Shown: piece by piece, positions 36,260 to 43,808 of the stretch | Numbering within the stretch: the first letter of the stretch is position 1 | How the letters are laid out: the number at the start of each line of letters is the position of its first letter | From: Nostoc sp. S4 | GTDB taxonomy: Bacteria; Cyanobacteriota; Cyanobacteriia; Cyanobacteriales; Nostocaceae | DNA length: 64,000 nucleotides | Direction: 5' to 3' | Assembly: GCA_029379225.1 (NCBI GenBank) | Contig: JAQYWR010000037.1 | Coordinates: forward strand, 19,502 to 83,501 | Made by a program: the position numbers and the translations under genes | The notes under the pieces: generated by a model | The model's database searches: none | Seen by the model: the letters and a program-made list of their open reading frames with translations, nothing else | Told to the model about the DNA's origin: nothing

Positions 36260-38122
36260 ATGAGCCTAAGTCAAACAATTGTAAGTGTCGATTCTGAAAC
36301 TGTCTCTAAAACTTTGTATGATGTTGTCATCGTAGGAACGGGGGTAGCTGGAGCGATTGTTGCAAAAGAATTGAGTCAACAGGGCAAAAGGGTTTTAATC
36401 ATTGAAGCTACGGTAGAAAAGGATTTAACCCTTGCAGGCTTTCAAAATTACGTCGATACCTTCTACAAAGCGGTGGAGAAAAATCCCAACTCACCGTATC
36501 CCGCTAACCCCAATGTTCAAAGCCCCACTGATTACCAAGACTATTTTATAGAGCGAGGGCCCATGCCCCTTTCGGGTTCCTATACACGGGTTGTAGGCGG
36601 GACAACGATGCACTGGGAAGCAAAAACCCCACGGATGTTACCAGAAGATTTCAAGTTATTGAGTAAGTACGGCCAAGGTCTTGACTGGCCGATTGAGTAT
36701 AAGGATCTTGAGCCGTACTACCGCAAAGCCGAATACGAACTGGGGGTTTGTGGGGACGTAGAGGAGCAAAAAAAACTAGGCGTCGAATTTCCAGACGACT
36801 ATGTTTTCCCTATGGAAAAGCTTCCCCCCTCTTACTTGGATCAAAAAGTGATTGAGAAAGTTGATGGGACTACAGTTGAACTTTATGGCAAGACCCATAC
36901 ATTAAGCTTCTCTACTTTTCCTCAAGCTCGCAATGGAGTACCCAATCCTAAATACGACAGTGGTAACCGCTTTGTCCCCGACGGAGTTACCAGTGTGCAT
37001 CCCGTTCAATATGGGGAACGTTGCCAAGGAAACGCAAACTGTGTTCCTATTTGTCCGGTTCAAGCCAAATATGATGCTCGCAGAACTTTAGGTAAAGCCT
37101 TTGCAACCGGTCGGGTTCATGTACTCTACCAAGCGGTGGCTTATCGGGTAGAATATAACCGCGAAAACGGTCACATCAGTGCCATTCACTATAAGCGTTA
37201 TCAAAACCCTAACTCTAGTGAGTACACTACAGGAACCGCTAGAGGAACATTATTTGTCTTAGCGACTAATGCAGTCGAAAATGCTCGGCTATTGCTCGGT
37301 TCTGATTTGCCTAACACCAGTGGAACGATCGGGCGGCATTTAATGGATCACCCTTTCACCTTAGCTTGGGCTTTGATGCCTGAAGTGACTGGCACTATGC
37401 GAGGGCCTCTTGTAACATCAGGAATCGGGACATTTCGTAAAGGCGATTTTCGGAAAACACAATCAGCCTTCGCGGTAGATATTCACAATGATGGTTGGGG
37501 ATGGGCAACAGGATCGCCCAAGGGTGAAGTCGAAGATGCAGTTGACAACAAAAACAAATATGGTCAAGAACTGCGCCAGACATTGATTAGTCGGATTTCA
37601 CGACAACTGCTGCTAGCTTTTATGTGTGAATTACTTCCCGAGTACGGCAACCGAGTAACCATCGATCCCAGGTACAAGGATAAACTGGGTAATTATCGTC
37701 CCGTCATTAACTTCAATCTACCCGACTACAGTCGCAGAACCCTTGCCTACACCAGAAAAGTCTCTCGTGTAATCTTCGAGCGTTTAGGAGCAGAAGATTT
37801 TACTCACTACGATCCTAAAGACTCCGCCTATTTTGAATTTGAGGGTGAAGGTTACGTATACAAAGGTGGAAACCACTTTTCGGGAACTCATATCATGGGA
37901 ACCACGCCGTCCAATTCAGTTATTGATAGTTATCTACGTTGTTGGGATCATCAAAATCTTTTCCTAGTCGGTGCGGGAAGTATGCCAACTATTGGCAGTT
38001 CAAATACAACATTGACCATTGCTGCACTGAGTTTCAGAGCTGCCGAGCAGATGCTTAAAGAATTAAATTCTTATAATTTGCAAACCAGTAATTTGCAAGC
38101 CACTAATTTGCAAGCTATCTAG
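36260..38122 (+). CDS. GMC-family dehydrogenase large subunit with Fe-S cysteine motif
   Basis: 620 residues. The FAD-binding Rossmann motif DVVIVGTGVAGAIVAKEL lies at ~21-38. Cys255, Cys261 and Cys265 (CQGNANCVPICPVQAKY) match the cysteines that hold a 3Fe-4S cluster in FAD-dependent glucose, fructose and sorbitol dehydrogenases. The GMC catalytic histidine region is NHFSGTHIMGTTPSNSVID, and SNTTLTIAALSFRAA is at the C-terminus. This suits a dehydrogenase that passes electrons to a partner rather than a simple O2-using oxidase. There is no signal peptide. The tail carries three NLQxx pentads. A small-subunit homologue is two genes downstream, but no cytochrome subunit is present. Substrate unknown, probably a sugar or glycoside. 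Confidence 0.88.
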   Translation: MSLSQTIVSVDSETVSKTLYDVVIVGTGVAGAIVAKELSQQGKRVLIIEATVEKDLTLAGFQNYVDTFYKAVEKNPNSPYPANPNVQSPTDYQDYFIERGPMPLSGSYTRVVGGTTMHWEAKTPRMLPEDFKLLSKYGQGLDWPIEYKDLEPYYRKAEYELGVCGDVEEQKKLGVEFPDDYVFPMEKLPPSYLDQKVIEKVDGTTVELYGKTHTLSFSTFPQARNGVPNPKYDSGNRFVPDGVTSVHPVQYGERCQGNANCVPICPVQAKYDARRTLGKAFATGRVHVLYQAVAYRVEYNRENGHISAIHYKRYQNPNSSEYTTGTARGTLFVLATNAVENARLLLGSDLPNTSGTIGRHLMDHPFTLAWALMPEVTGTMRGPLVTSGIGTFRKGDFRKTQSAFAVDIHNDGWGWATGSPKGEVEDAVDNKNKYGQELRQTLISRISRQLLLAFMCELLPEYGNRVTIDPRYKDKLGNYRPVINFNLPDYSRRTLAYTRKVSRVIFERLGAEDFTHYDPKDSAYFEFEGEGYVYKGGNHFSGTHIMGTTPSNSVIDSYLRCWDHQNLFLVGAGSMPTIGSSNTTLTIAALSFRAAEQMLKELNSYNLQTSNLQATNLQAI

Positions 38123-38192
38123 GGTGTGTCATCAATTAAAATGATGCTCCATCAGAGAAAGGCTTTGGACGGTTTGAATCCCAAACTTCATC

Positions 38193-38211
38193 AGGGCTGA
38201 AGTTCAGCCCT
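38193..38211. terminator. Short hairpin between GMC and ferritin-like genes
   Basis: AGGGCTGAA pairs with TTCAGCCCT around one G. It lies in the 166-nt spacer and may reduce read-through or protect the GMC message end. There is no U-tract, so full termination is doubtful. Confidence 0.4.
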
Positions 38212-38288
38212 AAATAGGGTTCTGCGGCTATTTGATGATACGCCTTAATACCCCTTATACAGTCGAAAAAACATTGTGAGTAGAGGTT

Positions 38289-39389
38289 ATGACTACAGTC
38301 TCCGATAGCTTGAAGTTGATTACAACGGTTGACCAATTGAAGTACTATCTCATACAGGCAATGAAGATAGAACATGCAACCATTCCTCCTTACATGACAG
38401 CACTTTACTCGATTAAACCCGGAACGAATTTAGAAGCTTTCCATATTATCCGGGCGGTTGCTGTAGAAGAAATGTTACATCTAACTCTCGTGGCTAATGT
38501 TTATAATGCGGTGGGAGGAACGTTTGATTCAGGCGTGCTGACGGCACATGATTTTATTCCTAAATATCCTAGCTATCTACCCACAGGATCTACAGACTTC
38601 AAAGTAGGTCTAAGCAAATTTTCCCCAGAGACTGTAGAGACCTTTCGTCAGATTGAACGGTCGCAACACGTTGAAGAAAATCGCCCATTAGTTCAGTCTC
38701 GAGCCTTAGAAGAATATTTATTAGAAGTTATAGGCTGCGACCCGACCAAGGCTTTCTACAGCATTGGCTTATTTTATGCAGAGATCATTCGCGGTCTGAA
38801 TGCACTCTATAAAGAGAAGGGTGCCGATCTATTTTGTGGCGATCCTAAACGACAAATTACCCCCGAATACTACTACAACGGTGGTGGAGACATCATCCCA
38901 GTAACCGATCTGCGTTCAGCCATCCGAGCATTAAAAGTGATTCAAGATCAGGGTGAGGGGTCAAGAAGCGGAACGATCTATGATGCAGAGCGAGAACTAG
39001 CCCATGACTATCGTTTTCAGCAAATACTAAAAGGTCAATATTATACAATCGACAAGGACGATCCGACAAAATCCGACGAACCCGATAACCCTACAGGTCC
39101 ACGCTTTACCGTAGATTGGAACGCAGTTTATCCGATTAAGGATAATGCCAAACTGAGTGATTATCCCCAGGGATCGGAAGTGCAGGCAGCAGCCTCAGAG
39201 TTTCAGTCTGCTTATAGTAAGTTCTTAGCCGATATTCAATCCGCTTTTGACGGACATCCCGAGCATTTAATTCCCGCAGTTGGAGGAATGTTCCGCCTCA
39301 AAGAACAGGCTAATAATTTAATGCGTAACCCCATTCCAGGCAGTCCAGGAGTTCATGCGGCTCCTGTTTTTCGGTTAGACCAGCCTTAG
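38289..39389 (+). CDS. Ferritin-like domain protein (VioB-C/PF12902 type)
   Basis: 366 residues. The N-terminal half has the di-iron ferritin-like pattern of the domain found at the C-terminus of VioB: MKIEHATIPPYMTALYS with Glu/His, then AVAVEEMLHLTLVANVYNA with E-x-x-H. A third set is SQHVEENRPLVQ. VioB itself joins two imine molecules in violacein synthesis. Stand-alone versions of this domain have no settled reaction. It lies between the GMC large subunit and the small subunit, and the order suggests that the three make one redox enzyme or pathway. No signal peptide. The role here is an inference from position. Confidence 0.82.
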   Translation: MTTVSDSLKLITTVDQLKYYLIQAMKIEHATIPPYMTALYSIKPGTNLEAFHIIRAVAVEEMLHLTLVANVYNAVGGTFDSGVLTAHDFIPKYPSYLPTGSTDFKVGLSKFSPETVETFRQIERSQHVEENRPLVQSRALEEYLLEVIGCDPTKAFYSIGLFYAEIIRGLNALYKEKGADLFCGDPKRQITPEYYYNGGGDIIPVTDLRSAIRALKVIQDQGEGSRSGTIYDAERELAHDYRFQQILKGQYYTIDKDDPTKSDEPDNPTGPRFTVDWNAVYPIKDNAKLSDYPQGSEVQAAASEFQSAYSKFLADIQSAFDGHPEHLIPAVGGMFRLKEQANNLMRNPIPGSPGVHAAPVFRLDQP

Positions 39390-39426
39390 CTAACTTTGAT
39401 TTGCTTTTTGTAAAGGTAGAGAACTG

Positions 39427-39900
39427 ATGGATATTAATGCAGCGGATTTAGAGTGTTTTCTCGAACTTTCAGTAGTCCTTACAGGTTTTTCCAAGTTTCA
39501 CTTGCGGGGAACAGGTCTTGCCGAGCTTTATTTTGAAACTATTCAAGGCGTCATTGGTGGGGATTTGTTTGTAGAACTGTTAACAATTTTTCAGAAGTTG
39601 GAGGTTGAAAAAAAAGCAAACAACGACGAAGCGATCGCCCAAATTCTGGCGTCTGAAAAATTTGGCCCGATCGCTCGCAATATCATCAAGGTTTGGTATA
39701 TGGCCACCTGGTATACACTGCCACAATCCTGGCGGGATGTTTATGGAACTAAAGAAAAAGATGGAACCTTTATTATCAGTCCCCACGCCTATCCAGAAGG
39801 ACTTTTATGGACTGCAATTGGTGTTAACCCACCTGGTGCGAAAGGTCAAGGATACGGGACTTGGAGCGAACCGCCTTTAGTTAACCTGACTAAAAGCTAA
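39427..39900 (+). CDS. Sorbitol/fructose dehydrogenase small-subunit homologue
   Basis: 157 residues. The opening LECFLELSVVLTGFSKFHL, the later GTGLAELYFE and the C-terminal AYPEGLLWTAIGVNPPGAKG, then GYGTWSEPP match the FAD-SLDH small subunit family. That subunit normally guides export and stability of the GMC large subunit. In proteobacteria it carries a Tat signal, whereas no Tat or Sec signal is visible here. It begins 37 nt after the ferritin-like gene, so they share an operon. Confidence 0.8.
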   Translation: MDINAADLECFLELSVVLTGFSKFHLRGTGLAELYFETIQGVIGGDLFVELLTIFQKLEVEKKANNDEAIAQILASEKFGPIARNIIKVWYMATWYTLPQSWRDVYGTKEKDGTFIISPHAYPEGLLWTAIGVNPPGAKGQGYGTWSEPPLVNLTKS

Positions 39901-40014
39901 CATCGCTTCTGGGTAGGGGTTAACGATGTTTAATTTACCCTCGCTCAACCTCTAAAAAAAGACCCATCTTTGAGCCTGACAAAATTGCAAAAATTCCTAG
40001 TTTTAAGAGCAAAC

Positions 40015-40683
40015 ATGAGTATTACATCTTGGTTTCGTAGATTGTCTACTATTGCCCTCTCGATTTTCCTTAGCTTAACGATTTTTACTTTGCCTGCTAA
40101 AGCTTTTGTGGCGACAGATTACCAAAAGTTGCTTTTGACAAACACCTGTGTTAATTGCGATCTATCAGAAGCGGATTTATCGAATAAAGATTTATATGGT
40201 AGCGCGCTAGGTGGAGCAAATCTATCCAAAGCTAATCTCTCCGGTACTCTACTCAATGATGCAAAGCTTCAAGGAGCTAATCTTACAGGAGCCAATCTAT
40301 CAGGAGCTATCCTAATGGGGATTACTTTGTCAGATGCTAACCTCACAGGGGCTAATCTTTCTCAGGCAGATTTGTATAATGCCCTCCTAAGCAAGACAAA
40401 ATTGTTAAATGCAGATTTAACCGGTGCAGATCTAACAGAAGCAATTATTTCTGATGCAAATTTGTCTAGTGCTTTGGGTAAAAATGCAAAGCTAAAAGGA
40501 GCAATTCTTTCTCGAGCCAATTTATCGAGTGCAGATTTTTCCAGTAGCTACATGAGAAATACAAGGTTATCTGATGCTGTTCTTCAGGGAACTAAATTCT
40601 ATCAGGCCGATCTGTCTAATTCGCTGATGCCTGACGGGACTACTTATAACGGAGATGTCTCCAAGTTTGGGGCTGCTCAGTGA
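40015..40683 (+). CDS. Exported pentapeptide-repeat protein
   Basis: 222 residues from ATG 40015. An upstream in-frame TTG (39970) is less likely. A signal peptide (LSTIALSIFLSLTIFTLPAKA) is followed by CVNCD and about 30 pentapeptides of the A(D/N)Lxx type (for example GANLSKANLSGTLLNDAKL), which fold into a right-handed quadrilateral beta-helix. It is predicted to be periplasmic. Its task in the island is unknown, perhaps a scaffold. Codirectional with the dehydrogenase genes. Confidence 0.85.
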   Translation: MSITSWFRRLSTIALSIFLSLTIFTLPAKAFVATDYQKLLLTNTCVNCDLSEADLSNKDLYGSALGGANLSKANLSGTLLNDAKLQGANLTGANLSGAILMGITLSDANLTGANLSQADLYNALLSKTKLLNADLTGADLTEAIISDANLSSALGKNAKLKGAILSRANLSSADFSSSYMRNTRLSDAVLQGTKFYQADLSNSLMPDGTTYNGDVSKFGAAQ

Positions 40684-40826
40684 GACATGAATTCATAAGG
40701 ATAAAATCTTGATATTGTCTTAGATCTAGAGAATTTCAGGACTTTCAGCTATAGCAGTTTAATCTGTTAATAAGATTATTTCTGCAATTAAGAGCTAGCT
40801 AATAGTTTCCTTCACTTGAACGAGCA

Positions 40827-40860
40827 ATAATCAGCTTTCATCTTTATTACTGCTGATTAT
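40827..40860. terminator. Hairpin after the pentapeptide gene
   Basis: ATAATCAGC (40827-40835) pairs with GCTGATTAT (40852-40860). It is 145 nt after the stop and 98 nt before the next start, within the same-strand gene run. It may separate two transcripts. Confidence 0.4.
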
Positions 40861-40957
40861 AAACAGAGGATTAACCTGGCAAAACTCGAACAAAGACATA
40901 GAAAATTACATAGATTTGGGATAACCAAACTATGTTAAAACAACAAGGTAAAGTAAG

Positions 40958-42055
40958 ATGAATAACTCTACAGGGTGTCAGCAATTCAAATCTATTGGTC
41001 GCTTACTGGTTGTGCTAGTCGCATTGGTATTTTTCGGGATGACTTACTTGACTTTTCCCGCCACTGCCGCTGCTAATAACGACAAAACTTCATCTGACAG
41101 AAGCTCATCTTTAGTGTCTCTAGTTCCATCTACAAAGCCAACATCTATATTCAATCCAGCAAAAGTTTATTTGGGCATTACGCCCACGGGTTGGAGCAAT
41201 AGTGACGATGCTACTATCGATCTCGATCCTCCTATCCGTTTTGAGCAGATTATGAGTGAAATGGCACTATCTGGCTTTAAAGGTTCGCAAACTTCACCGA
41301 AGTTTCCGCAAGATATTGATGTTTTGAAAAGAGAGTTAAAACTTCGTAAATTGACTATTTCTGAACCTTGGGTGGGTACTGAATTCACTCTAGGAAAGAA
41401 TGATGAAAGCTTGGCAGAATTCAACAAACAGTTGCAATTTATGAAGCAAATCGGCGGCAGCAAAAGTATTGTGGTAGCCGAATTGGGTGGTGCTGTTCAT
41501 CAAAAGCCAGTTGCTCCTTTGCCTAATAGACCAAAGTTTACTGATAAGCAATGGGAGGATCTGGCTGCTGGATTGAATAAACTTGGCTCAATAGCAAAAG
41601 AGCAAGGAATGCAGATTTCCTATCATCCCCATATTGGTACAGGAGTAGAAAACTTGGCTGATATCGATCGCTTGATGTCAACTACCAATCCTAAATATGT
41701 CAATTTGTTACTCGATACGGGTCATTTGTACTACGGAGGAGTCGATCCTCTGGAAGTGACAAAGAAATATAGCGATCGCATCAAGCACGTTCACCTAAAA
41801 AACATTCGCCAGCCTGTTTTAGATGAGTCCATTAAAAATGGTTGGGACTTTTTATATTCTATCAAACAAGGTATCTTTACTGTTCCCGGAGACAAAGAAG
41901 GTGCAATTAATTTTCAACCGATTTTAAATGAGCTTGCTAAAGCCAAGTATGAAGGATGGCTTATGGTAGAAGCAGAACAAGATCCTAATAAGACAAATCC
42001 TTTAAATAACGCGATTATCGCTCGTAGTTATCTACATGATGTAACAGGTTTGTAA
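40958..42055 (+). CDS. Exported xylose-isomerase-like TIM barrel (IolE/AP-endonuclease 2 fold)
   Basis: 365 residues. A signal peptide or membrane anchor (LLVVLVALVFFGMTYLTFPATA) comes before the barrel. YLGITPTGWSNSD at ~70 resembles inosose dehydratase (IolE). Metal-binding candidates are a Glu in the VVAELGG region, HPHIGTGVE, NLLLDTGHLYYGG, IKHVHLKN and WLMVEAEQD. IolE dehydrates keto-inositol. Related TIM barrels act on 3-keto-sugars. An exported member next to a sugar dehydrogenase suggests work on oxidised sugars in the periplasm. Substrate not known. Confidence 0.82.
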   Translation: MNNSTGCQQFKSIGRLLVVLVALVFFGMTYLTFPATAAANNDKTSSDRSSSLVSLVPSTKPTSIFNPAKVYLGITPTGWSNSDDATIDLDPPIRFEQIMSEMALSGFKGSQTSPKFPQDIDVLKRELKLRKLTISEPWVGTEFTLGKNDESLAEFNKQLQFMKQIGGSKSIVVAELGGAVHQKPVAPLPNRPKFTDKQWEDLAAGLNKLGSIAKEQGMQISYHPHIGTGVENLADIDRLMSTTNPKYVNLLLDTGHLYYGGVDPLEVTKKYSDRIKHVHLKNIRQPVLDESIKNGWDFLYSIKQGIFTVPGDKEGAINFQPILNELAKAKYEGWLMVEAEQDPNKTNPLNNAIIARSYLHDVTGL

Positions 42056-42064
42056 GCTATTTTA

Positions 42065-42134
42065 GTAAGTATCAGTAGGTCAAAAGTTTAAAATTTATAT
42101 TTTTTAAATTTTGAATTGACCTACCTGCTTACTT
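42065..42134. terminator. Long imperfect inverted repeat
   Basis: AGTAAG...GTAGGTCAAAAGTTTAAAATTT pairs imperfectly with AAATTTTGAATTGACCTACC...CTTACT. It follows the IolE-like stop codon by 9 nt and precedes the SnoaL-like gene. A likely terminator or message-stabilising structure. Confidence 0.5.
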
Positions 42135-42184
42135 ATAGTTTCTTGAGTTATAAAAATTAGAAAAATAATTGATGGAGAATAGCA

Positions 42185-42574
42185 ATGAAGTCGAGTGATA
42201 AAGAAAAAATTAAAGCTGTTTTTGAAGAAGTATATGCCGCTAATGTTAGATCTGAAAATTTGTCTGGTTACGGCGAGATGTATACAGAAGATGCTCTTTG
42301 GATGGCACCAGGAGTCCCCGATAGACTTGGGATTAGTGACATTGTTGAAGGATTTAGTCAGCAGATTGCTAATAATAGCATCGATCCAATTTTTACTGCT
42401 GAAGAAATCGAAGTTATGGGTAATTTTGGTTATGTCACAGGAATATCTATTGCTACAGTTTCCCCAAAAGATGGGAGTCCATCAAAACAGGTTAAATTTC
42501 GGGCATTATGGTTAATGAAAAAAGAGCATCATACCTGGAAAATTAGTCGTCAGATTTGGAATAATAAACCGTAA
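42185..42574 (+). CDS. SnoaL/NTF2-like (DUF4440-type) protein
   Basis: 129 residues forming one NTF2-like cone: helix KIKAVFEEVYAANVRSENLS, then YGEMYTEDALWMAPGVPDRL, strands ending in FRALWLMKKEHHTWKISRQI. Family members are ketosteroid-isomerase-like enzymes or binding modules. No signal peptide. GGAG 10 nt upstream of the ATG. It lies between the two sugar isomerase-like genes. NTF2-like small proteins sit beside TIM-barrel partners in some C-glycoside-cleaving enzymes, which makes a subunit role possible but unproven. Confidence 0.8.
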   Translation: MKSSDKEKIKAVFEEVYAANVRSENLSGYGEMYTEDALWMAPGVPDRLGISDIVEGFSQQIANNSIDPIFTAEEIEVMGNFGYVTGISIATVSPKDGSPSKQVKFRALWLMKKEHHTWKISRQIWNNKP

Positions 42575-42662
42575 TTACTATAATTTTTCAAAAGTCAAGT
42601 TCTCCCATAAGATTAAATTCCATAAGTTTTGAATTTAACTAACAATCAACCCCAATTTTAAC

Positions 42663-43670
42663 ATGAGCAACTCATCATCTTTGTCTGAGATTTACCTTAG
42701 CTTCTTCATGTTTACCACCGATTTGAAACCTAGTGATTTAGAATATCGGCAAACAGTTATAAAACATATAAAAGAGTTGCAACAATTTGGTTACAACGGC
42801 TTTGAATTTCCTATTGCATTTCACGAAAATAAAAATTACAAAAAAGATATTGAAGATTATGCAAATTTACGAGCTACTCTAGACTCACAAGGATTTAAGA
42901 ATGTAAAAATTAGTACTAATGTCGGTGCTACCCGTACCTTCGATCTCAGTTCTCCCTACCCTGAACAAAGACAAGCAGCACTAAAGTATCTCAAGTCAAG
43001 GATTGACATTACAGCTGCCCTCAGGGGTGAAATTATGATGGGGCCGATTGTTATTCCTTATGGTGTTTTTCCAACTACTGACTTCAATGTTCCAATTTGG
43101 AGTGACGAGCTTCAGGAGCATTTAGCAATTCGCTATCGCAATGCTCAGACAATATTTGATGAGTTGGGTCAACACGCAGAGCAACGAAATGTTAAATTAG
43201 CGATTGAACCAATTACTCATTGGGAAACCCCTGGGCCTAACAAATTATCACAATTAATTGAGTTTTTGGATGGAGTTAATAGTAAACAAGTAGGAGTAGT
43301 AATTGATAGCGCTCACGAAACTCTTGATGGTGATGGCCCTGAGATATTTAGAGAACAAGTAGCGTATCTTGCCAAGCAAAAAAGACTTCATTACGTACAA
43401 GTCTCTCCTCCCGATCGCGGGGCACTTCATACCAGTTGGCTTCCTTGGCAATCCTTTTTAGAACCAATTTTAGAGGTCTATGATGGGCCGATCGCCGTAG
43501 AAATTTTCAATGCTATTCCTGCTTTTCTTAACTCACTTCGTTTGACTCGACGTAAGTTTTGGATTCCCGGAGAAGATACTCCAAATAAATATCCAAGTGC
43601 CTACGATATTGCCAATGAAGCCATCAAAGCTACTCGGATACAATTGGATAAAATCGGGTATTCATGTTAA
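42663..43670 (+). CDS. Sugar epimerase/isomerase-like TIM barrel
   Basis: 335 residues without a signal peptide. Pattern of the xylose-isomerase-like family close to D-tagatose/D-psicose 3-epimerases: LQQFGYNGFEFPIAF, then LAIEPITHWETPGPNK with the metal-binding Glu, VGVVIDSAHET with Asp/His, LHYVQVSPPDRGALHTSWLP and IAVEIFNAIP with the last Glu. Such enzymes use Mn2+ or Co2+ to isomerise or epimerise ketoses. Second TIM barrel of the island, cytosolic, whereas the first is exported. Substrate not known. Confidence 0.82.
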   Translation: MSNSSSLSEIYLSFFMFTTDLKPSDLEYRQTVIKHIKELQQFGYNGFEFPIAFHENKNYKKDIEDYANLRATLDSQGFKNVKISTNVGATRTFDLSSPYPEQRQAALKYLKSRIDITAALRGEIMMGPIVIPYGVFPTTDFNVPIWSDELQEHLAIRYRNAQTIFDELGQHAEQRNVKLAIEPITHWETPGPNKLSQLIEFLDGVNSKQVGVVIDSAHETLDGDGPEIFREQVAYLAKQKRLHYVQVSPPDRGALHTSWLPWQSFLEPILEVYDGPIAVEIFNAIPAFLNSLRLTRRKFWIPGEDTPNKYPSAYDIANEAIKATRIQLDKIGYSC

Positions 43671-43684
43671 GTAGTTATCCAAAA

Positions 43685-43770
43685 TACATTAGATAAATTT
43701 GATTTTTTCCCTTTATATTGCCATGAATAAGGAATATCAGGGATTAAAGAAAATATTTTTTATCTAATGT
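43685..43770. repeat. Inverted repeat before the copper-oxidase gene
   Basis: ACATTAGATAAA (43685-43696) and TTTATCTAATGT (43759-43770) are perfect 12-nt arms 62 nt apart, just after the epimerase stop. Possible terminator. Confidence 0.45.
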
Positions 43771-43808
43771 GTAATTCATTTCGCATAGGCACTTAATATT
43801 TCTCGATT

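Noticed and set aside
36260..38122. GMC gene as a simple H2O2-making oxidase such as cholesterol or choline oxidase
   Set aside because: The Cys255/261/265 motif and the small-subunit homologue fit cluster-containing dehydrogenases better.
38160..38215. Possible tRNA (GGTTTGAATCCC resembles a T-arm)
   Set aside because: No matching acceptor, D-arm or anticodon arm at the right distance.
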